Virus record (IMG/VR): IMGVR_UViG_3300037427_001902
Span: 1-58,068 of that record
Length of the DNA: 58,068 nucleotides
Source: a virus
Direction: 5' to 3' (one strand)
Below are positions 1 to 8,401 of the stretch, piece after piece. The notes below the pieces were generated by a model that saw only the letters and a list, made by a program, of their open reading frames with translations, searched no databases and was not told where the DNA came from. A program made the translations under genes and the position numbers. Every line of letters begins with the position of its first letter. Position 1 is the stretch's first letter.

Positions 1-164
1 ATAGGGTTAATACTTTGTCCTTTTACAATAACAGTCTTATCAGCATCAACAGTTTCAATCTCAGTAACTTCTGTTGTGCCTTTTACTTTTGCCATTTCAA
101 AGATACCTAAGCCATGTGTATGACGTAGAACATCTTTAAAAAAGTCTTTAATATAATTATTCAT
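1..164 (-). CDS. Conserved phage protein, N-terminal part (cut by window edge)
   Basis: The reading frame starts at an ATG at 164 and runs off the left end, so only about 54 residues are visible (start MNNYIKDFFKDVLRHTHGLG). The visible part is a short amphipathic helix followed by strand-like Val/Ile/Thr-rich sequence. I do not recognise the family. It is preceded by a good sigma-70 promoter (189-217) with a TTGACT box, 17 bp and TACAAT, so it probably heads its own early transcript. It lies downstream of the DNA polymerase, where T4-like phages often keep replication genes, but no clamp or recombinase motif is visible. Confidence 0.75.
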   Translation of the reverse strand, partial: MNNYIKDFFKDVLRHTHGLGIFEMAKVKGTTEVTEIETVDADKTVIVKGQSINP

Positions 165-188
165 AATTTCTCCGATAGAATTTTCTAT

Positions 189-217
189 ATTGTACTACTT
201 TTATTTAGGCAAGTCAA
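189..217 (-). promoter_or_regulatory. Sigma-70-type promoter for the leftmost gene
   Basis: On the minus strand TTGACT (217-212) and TACAAT (194-189) are separated by exactly 17 bp. The start codon of the leftmost gene is 25 bp beyond the -10 box. Same architecture as the other early-type promoters in the window. Confidence 0.7.
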
Positions 218-221
218 GTTA

Positions 222-527
222 TTATTCAACAACTTTCTCGCCTTTTATTTTGTTCAACATCTTGGTATGGTTGAACAGTTCTTTAATTGGATTGTCATCA
301 TCCAATTCTTTTATAACATTTAATAATGTTAATAAATCATTTACATCATCTTCTTTTAATACAACATTGCCAACAGTAATTGTAGGATCTGTGTAAATAG
401 AATCTAATGTTATTGTGTTTGAATTATCCAACGTAAACGTTGAATCGATTGTGTCTGTTGTAATAGTAATTGTGCCTGAACTATCTATAATGTCGCTGTA
501 GTCCATGCCGTAAGTTATGTCGTTCAT
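222..527 (-). CDS. Hypothetical acidic, Thr/Asp-rich protein
   Basis: 101-residue acidic protein, unrecognised. The first two thirds are short Thr/Ile/Asp beta-strand repeats (for example ITITTDTIDSTFTLDN); the last third is helical and charged and ends in a Lys-rich tail. I chose the ATG at 527 rather than the in-frame ATG at 536 because AAGGA sits about 8 bases before it. It follows the polymerase gene closely on the same strand and may be co-transcribed. The strand-repeat composition resembles small virion accessory proteins, but no function can be assigned. Confidence 0.7.
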   Translation of the reverse strand: MNDITYGMDYSDIIDSSGTITITTDTIDSTFTLDNSNTITLDSIYTDPTITVGNVVLKEDDVNDLLTLLNVIKELDDDNPIKELFNHTKMLNKIKGEKVVE

Positions 528-538
528 CTTAATCATCC

Positions 539-3229
539 TTAGAATTCAAAAAATTGTTGTAATGCTTGACTATCATTAGAACGTTTAAGGTCCCAACCCA
601 TAACGCCTAATACATTTTGTATCTTCTTATCTAATACTGCTTCTTCCATTGCTTCTTCATCAAACGGAAGTTCTTTAAACCAGTCTGGGATATGCATTTC
701 ATCTGTAGGATATGCAATACTGGTATAACCCATTGGGTTATTCTTTAATCTACAAACTACAACTTTACTACCATCCATAATTTGTAAACTGTAATTGTCG
801 CTGTTAGCAAATCTCATATCATTATAATTAATACTTGCTCTAACATGACCAGGAATCATTTTACTTTCGCCTTCTTCTTTTAGTGCTGTGAGTCTAAATA
901 AACTATCACCTGTAGGCATCTTGTTCTGCTTTTTAAGTTTAGCCGTGTACATTGTTAAGTTGTTTACACGTTTAGGCATACCTTTCTTCCAAGGCTCCAT
1001 AGCTCGGAACTCATCTTTAAAGTCTTTAATCAGTTGTATGGTTTCGTTTTCGCCCATTCCTTCTAAACAGTTGTCTAACATTTCTTCTAAGAAGTCTTGT
1101 ATAAATTCTGGAGTATCACTTCTTTTGATATCCATACCCATAACTTTTAGTTTACCGCCTTCAGGTTGATAGCCTTCGATGTCTAAACACTTAATGGCAT
1201 ATCTTTTCTTAGTAATAAACACACCGGACTTACCAACTACCTCTCTACCTGCTTTGATTACACTTCCCAGATGTAACGGACTATTAAAGTCTGTTTTCAT
1301 AAACTCGGGGAATGTATCTGAAACTTGGTCACTGATACGGTCATACAAGGCGATGGCACTATCCATATCAAGTGCCATATCATCAGGTATGGCAGGCATT
1401 GCCGTGAAGTACACAGAGTCTGTGTCTCCATAAATGATTGTTTCGCCTGTATGATCGTAACTTCCTGTGAGCAACTCATTCACTTTTGCTCCCATGTGGC
1501 GAGTGATTCGCCTACCAGTCAAAGTTGTACTCTGACCAATTCTTTTATCGAAGAACCTACAGCCTGGATTTAATATCGCTCCATATAAACTGTTTAGGTT
1601 AATCTTTTTAACTAATTGTCTTTTGTCATAGAATGCCTTTTCGGCATCTGTTGTTACAGACTTTTTCTTAGCCTGTAGTTCTTGTCTCTCTGAATACCAA
1701 CGTTCAAGTAAGCCTGGTACCACACCTTGTACGTCTGTTTTAAATATAGTTCCGTTACTACTTAGACACCAAGGTTGTCCACTTTCGAATATTAAGTTAT
1801 AAATGTCCGCACCAGTAACTTCTGTTTTGGAACCGTCCTCCATATCCAACACCATAGGTTTGTTTACATCTTTTTCCATAACAAGTTCATACTCATTACT
1901 ACCAAACTTACCTAACCAAGCATCAGCAAAAGATTTCTTATCTAACTTCTGAGCATTTAATACTTCTTCATCGGTATAGTCTGGTCTCAGTTGCCCTACA
2001 ATAGTTTCGGGAGCCATGTTCAATGCTCTAAACACACTAGGATATAGACTGTTAATATCCATACTGCCTATCCATTTGTGAAAGCCTTTTTGGGGGAATG
2101 CAACATAGGCACCAGCCGCCGCAGTATCTTTTTTACTGCCACCTCTTTTTCTATCAGGAACAACATAGCCACGTCTGTGTGCTTCATTAATGATTGCTTG
2201 TTCTGTTGTAGCCACAGCACCCATTGTTGTATAAAGTAATACAGTATTATCATGTGCAATAGTATTAGCAAGGTCAATAAACTGTAACTTAGTATCCATT
2301 TTTGCTAACAGCATAACGTCTTGAATATTATATTCTAAGAATCTACCAAAGTCATGATTGTAAAGTCTATCAAGCGAGCCATCATATACAACTTTCTTTT
2401 CACCTAATTCAACTTCACCTATAGCATCTAGCCTGTAACTGTGACGTTCTTCATAGTTATATTTTCTATACAGTTGCAAGTAATCTAAATGCACTCTACC
2501 TATTAAATCATAACTTTGTCTTTCACTACCAAAGGATTCGAACTTACGTTCTTTAGGCAGTTGACCAAACAAACACATACGTCTGGTTTCGCTCTTACCT
2601 AATATCTTTACAATCCTATTAATGGTATATGGTATATCATAACCTTCACTGTTCCAACCCGACAGTATGTCTGCATCTTCTATAAGTGTTAGAAATGTTT
2701 TAAGCATTTCTGCTTCATCTTTAAATAAAATAACTTCTTTGTATTGTCCGCTAATGTTTTGTGCCTGTTCCCAATCTAATGTTTTAGGCGGTACTGCTAA
2801 ACATACCATAGCATCCATCCAATCTAAGTATACACCAATAGCAGTAATAGGCATAAATGCATCTTCAGGAGAACTAAATCCTCTTACAGGATCAAAGTCT
2901 ACTTCAATATCAAAGAAACATGAATGTAATTTTGGGGGATCAATATTTAAATAATGTTTTTCTAATGTTTTGTTTACAGGCTTTACATCAGTTTCATATA
3001 ACTGACCACTTGCTCTGTTAATTGCTACGTTCTTTCTAAACTCTTTGAGTGACTTACATCTTACTTCAGTAACAGGATCACCGTAAACACTCTGTGCTTT
3101 ACCTCGAGGGTCAGCATAGTAAAAATTATACTCTGGTTGGAGTGTAATTATCTTACGTTCACCGTTTACTCTTTCAGATACTAGAATTTTATCTTTAGTG
3201 GTGTCGTGAAATGCATCAACATAACTCAT
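539..3229 (-). CDS. 43: DNA polymerase, family B (T4 gp43 type)
   Basis: 896 residues, the usual T4 gp43 length (T4: 898). It is the replicative DNA polymerase with 3'-5' proofreading. Exonuclease motifs: Exo I FFDIEVDF (Asp107, Glu109), Exo II GWNSEGYDIP (about 191-200), Exo III EYNIQDV (about 299-305). Polymerase motifs: A MDINSLYPS (390-398), B KKINLNSLYGA (541-551), C IYGDTDSVYF (599-608) with the two metal-binding aspartates 602 and 604. All catalytic residues are present and there is no intein or split, unlike some phage gp43 genes. It follows the dsDNA-binding protein gene by 19 bp and probably shares its promoter at 3560-3587. Confidence 0.98.
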   Translation of the reverse strand: MSYVDAFHDTTKDKILVSERVNGERKIITLQPEYNFYYADPRGKAQSVYGDPVTEVRCKSLKEFRKNVAINRASGQLYETDVKPVNKTLEKHYLNIDPPKLHSCFFDIEVDFDPVRGFSSPEDAFMPITAIGVYLDWMDAMVCLAVPPKTLDWEQAQNISGQYKEVILFKDEAEMLKTFLTLIEDADILSGWNSEGYDIPYTINRIVKILGKSETRRMCLFGQLPKERKFESFGSERQSYDLIGRVHLDYLQLYRKYNYEERHSYRLDAIGEVELGEKKVVYDGSLDRLYNHDFGRFLEYNIQDVMLLAKMDTKLQFIDLANTIAHDNTVLLYTTMGAVATTEQAIINEAHRRGYVVPDRKRGGSKKDTAAAGAYVAFPQKGFHKWIGSMDINSLYPSVFRALNMAPETIVGQLRPDYTDEEVLNAQKLDKKSFADAWLGKFGSNEYELVMEKDVNKPMVLDMEDGSKTEVTGADIYNLIFESGQPWCLSSNGTIFKTDVQGVVPGLLERWYSERQELQAKKKSVTTDAEKAFYDKRQLVKKINLNSLYGAILNPGCRFFDKRIGQSTTLTGRRITRHMGAKVNELLTGSYDHTGETIIYGDTDSVYFTAMPAIPDDMALDMDSAIALYDRISDQVSDTFPEFMKTDFNSPLHLGSVIKAGREVVGKSGVFITKKRYAIKCLDIEGYQPEGGKLKVMGMDIKRSDTPEFIQDFLEEMLDNCLEGMGENETIQLIKDFKDEFRAMEPWKKGMPKRVNNLTMYTAKLKKQNKMPTGDSLFRLTALKEEGESKMIPGHVRASINYNDMRFANSDNYSLQIMDGSKVVVCRLKNNPMGYTSIAYPTDEMHIPDWFKELPFDEEAMEEAVLDKKIQNVLGVMGWDLKRSNDSQALQQFFEF

Positions 3230-3248
3230 AGATTAATGTTCCTATGAA

Positions 3249-3512
3249 TTATAATGTTTTGCCGACAGTTTCCAGGATAGTTTCTAACTCATCAAACTTA
3301 TCCCTTTCATCTGTAAACTTAGCCTTATGAGCAACTTTTACTGCTTTCATAAGTACACTTGATTTAAGATCCATTTCCTCTGCGATTGCTTTCACAGTTT
3401 CTCTTAGACCTTCAGATAGGGCGTCAACTTCATATAGAACTTGGTCGCCTTCTTGGATTAGTTTTGTTAGTCTTGCTTTTTCTTCTTGATTGAATACTTT
3501 GTTAAATGCCAT
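3249..3512 (-). CDS. dsbA: Double-stranded DNA-binding protein, T4 DsbA-like
   Basis: 87 residues, highly charged and almost wholly helical (start MAFNKVFNQEEKARL; central KSSVLMKAVKVAHKAKF). Size and sequence fit the T4 DsbA family, a small dsDNA-binding protein that binds late promoter regions in T4; it is also kept by T4-like marine phages. Family assignment is from remembered sequence character. It heads the polymerase operon. Upstream are a sigma-70 promoter (3560-3587) and a T4-late-type octamer (3540-3547), so it may be expressed both early and late. Confidence 0.7.
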   Translation of the reverse strand: MAFNKVFNQEEKARLTKLIQEGDQVLYEVDALSEGLRETVKAIAEEMDLKSSVLMKAVKVAHKAKFTDERDKFDELETILETVGKTL

Positions 3513-3539
3513 TTTTACCTCTGTGTGTGAATAGAATAA

Positions 3540-3547
3540 TATTTATA
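3540..3547 (-). promoter_or_regulatory. T4-late-type octamer TATAAATA
   Basis: Minus-strand TATAAATA, identical to the T4 late promoter consensus, 28 bp before the dsbA-like start codon. Confidence 0.5.
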
Positions 3548-3559
3548 ACTCATGTTGCT

Positions 3560-3587
3560 ATTATACACTAAATCTTGGTGTTGTCAA
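3560..3587 (-). promoter_or_regulatory. Sigma-70-type promoter for dsbA-like and polymerase genes
   Basis: Minus-strand TTGACA (3587-3582) and TATAAT (3565-3560) separated by 16 bp, about 48 bp before the dsbA-like ATG. Both hexamers match the bacterial consensus perfectly. Confidence 0.75.
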
Positions 3588-3600
3588 GATTAAAGATTAT

Positions 3601-3608
3601 GATAAATA
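3601..3608 (+). promoter_or_regulatory. T4-late-type octamer GATAAATA
   Basis: Plus-strand GATAAATA, 41 bp before the ATG of the EF-hand membrane protein gene. It is the only promoter-like element seen for this plus-strand cluster and is divergent from the dsbA/polymerase promoter. Confidence 0.6.
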
Positions 3609-3648
3609 CATATAGATACAGTAACAGTAGTTTTGTAGGAGAAACGAC

Positions 3649-4074
3649 ATGACAGACGAAAAAGCAGAAGTAAGTATGAGTAGAGCAGAATACGATGCAC
3701 TTAAGGCAGGAGCCGCACCGGCACCTGTTGGCGGAGAAGCATATGATACTCGTGGCTTCAAAACAATAGAAGGAATGGAAGACATAGACATTAACGGAGA
3801 TGGACACATATCTCAGAGTGAAATGGATATGCATTTAGAGTTCAAAAGAAAAGAACTAGAAGATGCCGATGCGATGAGAGATGCTCAACGTAAAATGGCA
3901 TGGTTCTCATTATTTGGAATGCTACTATATCCTTTCGCAGTAGTTGTTGCCAGTTTGGCAGGACTAAGTGAGGCACAATCCACACTAGGCAGTATGGCAC
4001 CAACATACTTTGTAGCCGTAGCAGGTATTGTAGCCGCATTCTTTGGTGCTCAAGCATTTCAGAAAGGTAAGTAA
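3649..4074 (+). CDS. EF-hand membrane protein
   Basis: 141 residues. Residues 47-58 (DINGDGHISQSE) are a textbook EF-hand loop with Asp1, Asn3, Asp5, Ser9 and Glu12, so calcium binding is likely. A charged helix follows, then two hydrophobic segments (about 84-106 and 117-137) with a short LysGlyLys tail. No signal peptide is visible, so the EF-hand part should face the cytoplasm or the virion interior if both segments span the membrane. A GTAGGAG ribosome site precedes the ATG. It is first in a plus-strand cluster with an acidic protein and two oxygenase-like proteins. Its exact role is unknown; a late promoter suggests a virion, lysis or membrane-remodelling role. Confidence 0.85.
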   Translation: MTDEKAEVSMSRAEYDALKAGAAPAPVGGEAYDTRGFKTIEGMEDIDINGDGHISQSEMDMHLEFKRKELEDADAMRDAQRKMAWFSLFGMLLYPFAVVVASLAGLSEAQSTLGSMAPTYFVAVAGIVAAFFGAQAFQKGK

Positions 4075-4079
4075 TATCA

Positions 4080-4391
4080 ATGGCATTTATTAAACACTTT
4101 ACAAGAATGGTAGTCCGAGAGGAGTTACCAGACGAAGACGTTATCGAGTACTTCGATATCGTGCAAAGTGTTGTGGCTACTAAATTATTAACAGCCTATG
4201 ATGAAGAAAAAGAACAGGTAGGTATAGAAGTAATATCTTATACCGATGAAGATAAAGACGGTCCGTTATACATTTATGAAATAGTTCTCGATGAAGAAAT
4301 TAGCCCACAAGAGGGCGATGAAATATCAAAAGAATTATTTGATGAATTCCCGGACCAAGTCTTTTCCTTTGAAGCCAGCATAGAGATTTAA
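4080..4391 (+). CDS. Hypothetical acidic protein
   Basis: 103 residues, very acidic, no membrane segment or known motif. It starts 5 bp after the EF-hand protein gene and ends 1 bp before the next gene, so the three are surely one transcript. Alternating hydrophobic strands (GIEVISYTDE, GPLYIYEIVLDEEI) suggest a small alpha/beta fold. I do not recognise it. Confidence 0.8.
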   Translation: MAFIKHFTRMVVREELPDEDVIEYFDIVQSVVATKLLTAYDEEKEQVGIEVISYTDEDKDGPLYIYEIVLDEEISPQEGDEISKELFDEFPDQVFSFEASIEI

Positions 4392-4392
4392 A

Positions 4393-5184
4393 TTGGCAAG
4401 AACAAAGAACGGTATTCCGTTTCACCCTTCGGAATACGACCCAGACTATCCTAGAATAAAATGTAAGGTATGTGGACTAATGAATAGTTGCACACATATA
4501 CCTATGGATGCTGAACCTTGGTATCCAAGACTACCAATACTACTTGAAGGCGGCATGGTAGAACCAATAGGTGACATTCAGTTTCATTTATTCACCTTAC
4601 ATAGTCTAAAACAAATTAGTAACGCAAAGATATCACAGGGTAAATTAGTAATAGAAAACTTTATACACCCTAATTTATTAGAAAGACTTATAGAAGAATG
4701 GCCTGATAATATGTATGATATAGAAGTTAAAGGAAGAACACAACAAGATGTAGACTGTAACGATACATTTCAAGACCTATATGACCTAGTGTTCAATCAT
4801 GAATACGTTAGAATGGCTATTGCAGACAAGTTTGGTATATATGCAGAACATACTTGTGATTGTTGGCTATGGCAAGACACAAATAAATTTACAGTAAATG
4901 ATGTTCATGTTGATAGTGATTTATTTGATGTAACATTTGGATTGTATTTGCCAGGAAAAGAACAAGTTACAGAGTTTGGTACACAATTTTGGAAACCAAA
5001 TGAATTTGAAGATGACTTAACTAAAAGTTTAATTAGAGAGAACTGTCAACTAATCGACCAATTACCGTTTACAAATGGTACAGTATATTTTATACCAAGA
5101 AGTGCTAATGCTTGGCATAGTAGTCCGATAATTAATAAAGATATAGTGAGGAAACATGTATACGGTTATTACAAAACAAATTGA
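4393..5184 (+). CDS. 2OG-Fe(II) oxygenase-like protein, first copy
   Basis: 263 residues, read from a TTG at 4393 directly after the previous stop codon. The C-terminal half has the double-stranded beta-helix iron triad pattern: HVD (His172, Asp174), then a distal WHSSP (His242) and a following Arg253 that could bind 2-oxoglutarate. The segment FGLYLP after HVD is also typical. The N-terminal part carries a Cys/His group (CKVCGLMNSC..H, 24-35) that may bind zinc. Such oxygenases are common in T4-like marine phages; substrates are mostly unknown and include protein or nucleotide side chains. The next gene is a diverged relative. Confidence 0.7.
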   Translation: MARTKNGIPFHPSEYDPDYPRIKCKVCGLMNSCTHIPMDAEPWYPRLPILLEGGMVEPIGDIQFHLFTLHSLKQISNAKISQGKLVIENFIHPNLLERLIEEWPDNMYDIEVKGRTQQDVDCNDTFQDLYDLVFNHEYVRMAIADKFGIYAEHTCDCWLWQDTNKFTVNDVHVDSDLFDVTFGLYLPGKEQVTEFGTQFWKPNEFEDDLTKSLIRENCQLIDQLPFTNGTVYFIPRSANAWHSSPIINKDIVRKHVYGYYKTN

Positions 5185-5848
5185 CCATATGATAGACAGG
5201 ATAGAGAACTGTGAAGTTCTTACTGACCCATGGCATCATATGTTCATTCCTGAATGCATTCGACCTCATGACTATAGAGCATTTACAGAGTTTGAACAAG
5301 CAGAACAATTAATATATAATAGAGATGACCTATCAGAAAGAGATCAATATTCTTTAGGTGTTGATTCTGGAACACAGGCAGAAGTTCGTTTGTATAATAA
5401 ACAAATGAACAAGTTGTTTCATACTATTGCAGATAAGTTTGGACTTGCTAAAGTACAAGAAGAAGTATCGCCTACATTAAATTTTTGGGTAGATACAAAT
5501 AAATTACTAATAGATGATATTCATATTGATGAGTTTCATGATACTAAACTGTGTATAAGTGCTATGATATATTTGCCTAAGGACTTAGAGCAAAAGGATT
5601 ACGGTACATTGTTATACGAATATAATGGCACAGATTTAAATAGCCATGCTTTTAAAGATCCTGAGTGCGACTTTTATCATCAATCAAATCCAGAACACTT
5701 AGACAAATGGACACTTAAACGTCAGATACCTTTTATACCAAACAGTATGTTTATTACTGTAAACAATCCTAACTCTTGGCATCAAGCACCAACAAACATT
5801 AGGGAAGGAGATGTTAGAAAGAGTTGTATGATTAGGTGGAAGGTCTAA
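5156..5848 (+). CDS. 2OG-Fe(II) oxygenase-like protein, second copy
   Basis: 230 residues with the same layout as the preceding gene: DDIHIDEFHD (His123, Asp125), a YLP strand, and NSWHQAP (His209) followed by an Arg/Lys-rich end. The ATG at 5156 lies 29 bases inside the upstream gene; GAGGA just before it supports that start, with a second ATG at 5189 possible. It lacks the N-terminal Cys/His group of its neighbour. The stop codon overlaps the end of the convergent fibre gene by 4 bases, so no terminator fits between them. Confidence 0.7.
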   Translation: MYTVITKQIDHMIDRIENCEVLTDPWHHMFIPECIRPHDYRAFTEFEQAEQLIYNRDDLSERDQYSLGVDSGTQAEVRLYNKQMNKLFHTIADKFGLAKVQEEVSPTLNFWVDTNKLLIDDIHIDEFHDTKLCISAMIYLPKDLEQKDYGTLLYEYNGTDLNSHAFKDPECDFYHQSNPEHLDKWTLKRQIPFIPNSMFITVNNPNSWHQAPTNIREGDVRKSCMIRWKV

Positions 5849-6999
5849 CTAGCAACGGCTCTATCAGCCATTCTACGCCAATTAGTACCATCAAAGAATA
5901 CTACAGTTGCACCACCAGTTTCATTCGTACATAGTGCTAAGTCACCTGCACTAACACTACTAGGCAATGTAGTAACTAGATAACTAGGTAGTTGCGGTAG
6001 CCCAGAGTCTGTAAAAATATACCCTGTGTCGCTGAATGTAACGTTCGCTGTTGCTACGTTACCAAAGTCGCTTGTAAGTGTTGTACTTGAACTAACAGCA
6101 CCATAGTCTGTTAATTGTCCAAAGGACAATGCAGTAACTTTTTCTACATTGGTTGTAGAACTTGTTACACCACTCCATGTAAATATACCCGTAGAACTAT
6201 TGTATGATAGTTCGCCACTACCATTGTCTACAAGACTAATAGAGTTTCTTGCTCTTGCTCCTGTAAAATATAGATTGGTATTTTCTGTTAAATTTGCTGT
6301 TGTATGATTAGAAATACTAGATACTGTACCAGTTACATCACCAGTTACATCACCAGTTACATCACCAGTTAAGTTACCTGTAACATTACTTACTATGCCA
6401 TTACTGAATGTCTTAACACCTGCCATAGATTCAGTGCCAGTTGTATGCATAACGACAGAACTGTTTGCAATCTCAGTACCAATCATTTGGTCTATTCTAC
6501 CTGTTGTTGCTAGTTCACTGTCATCACTATTCCAAGTGTCGCCTTGAGCAACATAGGCTGTAGTCTTTAAATCTTCTACTTCTATTTGACCATCAATAGT
6601 TAATGTACCGCTTACATTAGGTAAACGTATTGTTCTATCTGCTGTAGGTTCTACAGTTGTTAATGTAATTTCGTGAGCATCTGCTGTGGCGCCTTCAAAT
6701 ACCATTGCATTCTGAACTTCAACTGTAGTAGAATTAACAGTTGTTTGAGTGCCTTGAACCGTTAGGTTACCTGTGATTGTTACATCACCATAGTTTTCCG
6801 TAAGGATTTGATTCCATGTAACTGATCCTCCATTTACATAAGCAATTTTGGTTTTATTATTTGATTTATCTAACCAAATATCACCTGTATTTACTTCTGC
6901 ATCTGTAGGAGTTGCTACTCCGCCAAAGATTTTTGCACCTCTTTTACCTATTTGATAATTGGTATTGGTGGTACCTTTGGCATTCATAAAGACTGCCAT
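5845..6999 (-). CDS. Tail-fibre-like virion protein with GDVTG repeats
   Basis: 384 residues, Thr/Ser/Gly/Val-rich, beta-strand repetitive. The N-terminal part contains QIGKRGAKIFGG followed by a domain with WLDKSNNKTKIAY; further on are strands such as NLTVQGTQTTVNSTTVEV seen again in the 1069-residue protein at 19387-22596. A run of GDVTG units is encoded by a 12-bp tandem repeat (6329-6373). This composition fits a trimeric fibre or fibre-associated virion protein. Late octamer at 7063-7070 and a leader hairpin at 7031-7046 precede it. Exact position in the virion is unknown. Confidence 0.8.
   Translation of the reverse strand: MAVFMNAKGTTNTNYQIGKRGAKIFGGVATPTDAEVNTGDIWLDKSNNKTKIAYVNGGSVTWNQILTENYGDVTITGNLTVQGTQTTVNSTTVEVQNAMVFEGATADAHEITLTTVEPTADRTIRLPNVSGTLTIDGQIEVEDLKTTAYVAQGDTWNSDDSELATTGRIDQMIGTEIANSSVVMHTTGTESMAGVKTFSNGIVSNVTGNLTGDVTGDVTGDVTGTVSSISNHTTANLTENTNLYFTGARARNSISLVDNGSGELSYNSSTGIFTWSGVTSSTTNVEKVTALSFGQLTDYGAVSSSTTLTSDFGNVATANVTFSDTGYIFTDSGLPQLPSYLVTTLPSSVSAGDLALCTNETGGATVVFFDGTNWRRMADRAVAS
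6329..6373 (-). repeat. 12-bp tandem repeat inside a fibre gene
   Basis: At least three near-perfect copies of the unit ACATCACCAGTT (plus strand), encoding repeated Gly-Asp-Val-Thr on the minus strand. The frame is kept because the unit is a multiple of three, so copy-number change would lengthen the fibre without frameshift. Confidence 0.8.
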
Positions 7000-7030
7000 A
7001 CTATTATACTCCGATCTGCTATTAAACAGT

Positions 7031-7046
7031 CTAGTCCTAAGACTAG
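7031..7046 (-). other. Leader stem-loop of fibre gene
   Basis: Minus-strand RNA forms CTAGTC-TTAG-GACTAG, a perfect 6-bp stem with a 4-base loop, between the late octamer and the fibre start codon at 6999. Confidence 0.6.
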
Positions 7047-7061
7047 TTCTAAGTTATAATA

Positions 7062-7766
7062 CTATTTATCTTCTATATGGATCTTAACCCTATTAACAAA
7101 GGTCTCTTTGCACTTAGAGTATTTAGATATTTCTTGGCTTTTTATATAGCCTGTAAATGTAATAGGATTACCAAGTTTGATGTCATTTTTAACATCTATA
7201 TCTTCGTTTCTGTAACAATCATAAAAGAACTTTACAATATTACCATTTTCAGTAAGAATAGCAAACAACATACTGTTGGTTCTATTCATAAATCTAGCCA
7301 TTTTTACAACGCCTGTGAACTCTTGTCGTGTTTTAAGTTCGCCCTCGAACTCAGATGTTTTACGCAGAGTACGTTCCTCATCAGCCCAAACGTCATGTTT
7401 AACATTATTTCTAAAAACATTAGGTAATGAACCTACAATAGGTAAACGGTCATCTTTACCTTGTAAGTTAAGGTCTTCTGCCTTAATAAGGTCTGTGATT
7501 TTCTTTTCGTATTCACTAAGGTCACGTTGCATAGCCTTAAATACTAATCCTTCAAAGTATTCGACTATGTTATCTGCTGTTGCATAGTCCTCTTCCGTAA
7601 TAGGGCCTACTACTGACGTCTTAGGGTCCTTTAATGAATGGATAAGGAGGCTAAAATTACCTTTGGTATTTTCTTTATTAGTCTCATGCGACTTAATATA
7701 TTTGTACCCTTGGTACCTATCAACTGCTACTGCATGAGCAATAACTTCTCTGCCTGTATAAGCCAT
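7062..7766 (-). CDS. Hypothetical protein with possible C-terminal OB-like domain
   Basis: 234 residues, preceded by a strong GGAGGT ribosome site 5 bases before the ATG. No recognised family. The N-terminal half is mixed and charged; the last 90 residues (from about 145) alternate basic and aromatic strands (EFTGVVKMARFM, NGNIVKFFYDC, NPITFTGYIKS), reminiscent of an OB fold that could bind single-stranded nucleic acid. That is inference from pattern only. It follows the HAD phosphatase gene by 10 bp in the same operon as several conserved phage proteins that start from the promoter at 9292-9320. Confidence 0.75.
   Translation of the reverse strand: MAYTGREVIAHAVAVDRYQGYKYIKSHETNKENTKGNFSLLIHSLKDPKTSVVGPITEEDYATADNIVEYFEGLVFKAMQRDLSEYEKKITDLIKAEDLNLQGKDDRLPIVGSLPNVFRNNVKHDVWADEERTLRKTSEFEGELKTRQEFTGVVKMARFMNRTNSMLFAILTENGNIVKFFYDCYRNEDIDVKNDIKLGNPITFTGYIKSQEISKYSKCKETFVNRVKIHIEDK
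7063..7070 (-). promoter_or_regulatory. T4-late-type octamer GATAAATA
   Basis: Minus-strand GATAAATA 63 bp before the fibre ATG at 6999, overlapping the last codons of the upstream gene. Confidence 0.6.
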
Positions 7767-7776
7767 CTAACACCTC

Positions 7777-8400
7777 CTACCGTGTATATTTAATTGGTTT
7801 ATTTCTAATCTCATCTGTGAGAAGCATGTAAATATCTTCCCAATTTTTAACTACAATAGCATCAACATCTGATTCCATGTTATGTCCATGCTCCATTAGT
7901 ATTGCTTTGAAACCTACATTAATTCCTGCCTGAGCATTTTCAGGCTTGTCTTCAATCCAATAACAATCTTTATATTTGGCATACCCTGCCAGTTCATCCA
8001 ACGCATCATCTTTATCGGCACCTGTATCTAAACAGATAACTCTTTCAAACGCATCGCCCATTAACTTTTTAAGGTTTCTTTCCCTTAGATATTTTGCATA
8101 CGGATCTAAAGATAAACTTGTTAGAGCAATAAACTTAAATTGATGTTTTTCATGCAGTAAGTTAATGTACCATTGTGCATCACGCAATGGAGGTAAAAAT
8201 CCTATTGCGGCACTTTCATTAAATTGTTTTACAAGTTTATGACCTTGGTTACGGCTAATACCATACCTATCACCAATGCTGTAAATAAACTGGAAGCCAT
8301 CGACTTTTTCGTGTCCGTGATGTTCCATCCAAACACTGAAACCTTCTTCCCAGTCTAAAACTACTCCATCGATGTCTGTAATGATATATTTTTTTGCCAT
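7777..8400 (-). CDS. HAD-superfamily phosphatase, 5'-nucleotidase-like
   Basis: 207 residues. HAD motif I is TDIDGVVLDW (nucleophile Asp9, acid/base Asp11); motif II is a hydrophobic strand ending in ALTS (about 93-96); motif IV is WIEDKPENAQAG with a DKP acidic site near residue 152. A helical cap lies between motifs I and II. Size and motif I resemble 5'(3')-deoxyribonucleotidase-like HAD proteins of phages, which dephosphorylate nucleoside monophosphates; the substrate is inferred. It is in an operon with 8402-8725 and 8727-9257, separated by one base from the former. Confidence 0.8.
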   Translation of the reverse strand: MAKKYIITDIDGVVLDWEEGFSVWMEHHGHEKVDGFQFIYSIGDRYGISRNQGHKLVKQFNESAAIGFLPPLRDAQWYINLLHEKHQFKFIALTSLSLDPYAKYLRERNLKKLMGDAFERVICLDTGADKDDALDELAGYAKYKDCYWIEDKPENAQAGINVGFKAILMEHGHNMESDVDAIVVKNWEDIYMLLTDEIRNKPIKYTR

Positions 8401-8401
8401 A

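Noticed and set aside
1-164. Sliding clamp gp45 as identity of the leftmost partial gene
   Set aside because: The visible N-terminus does not show the gp45 opening pattern; kept as unknown.
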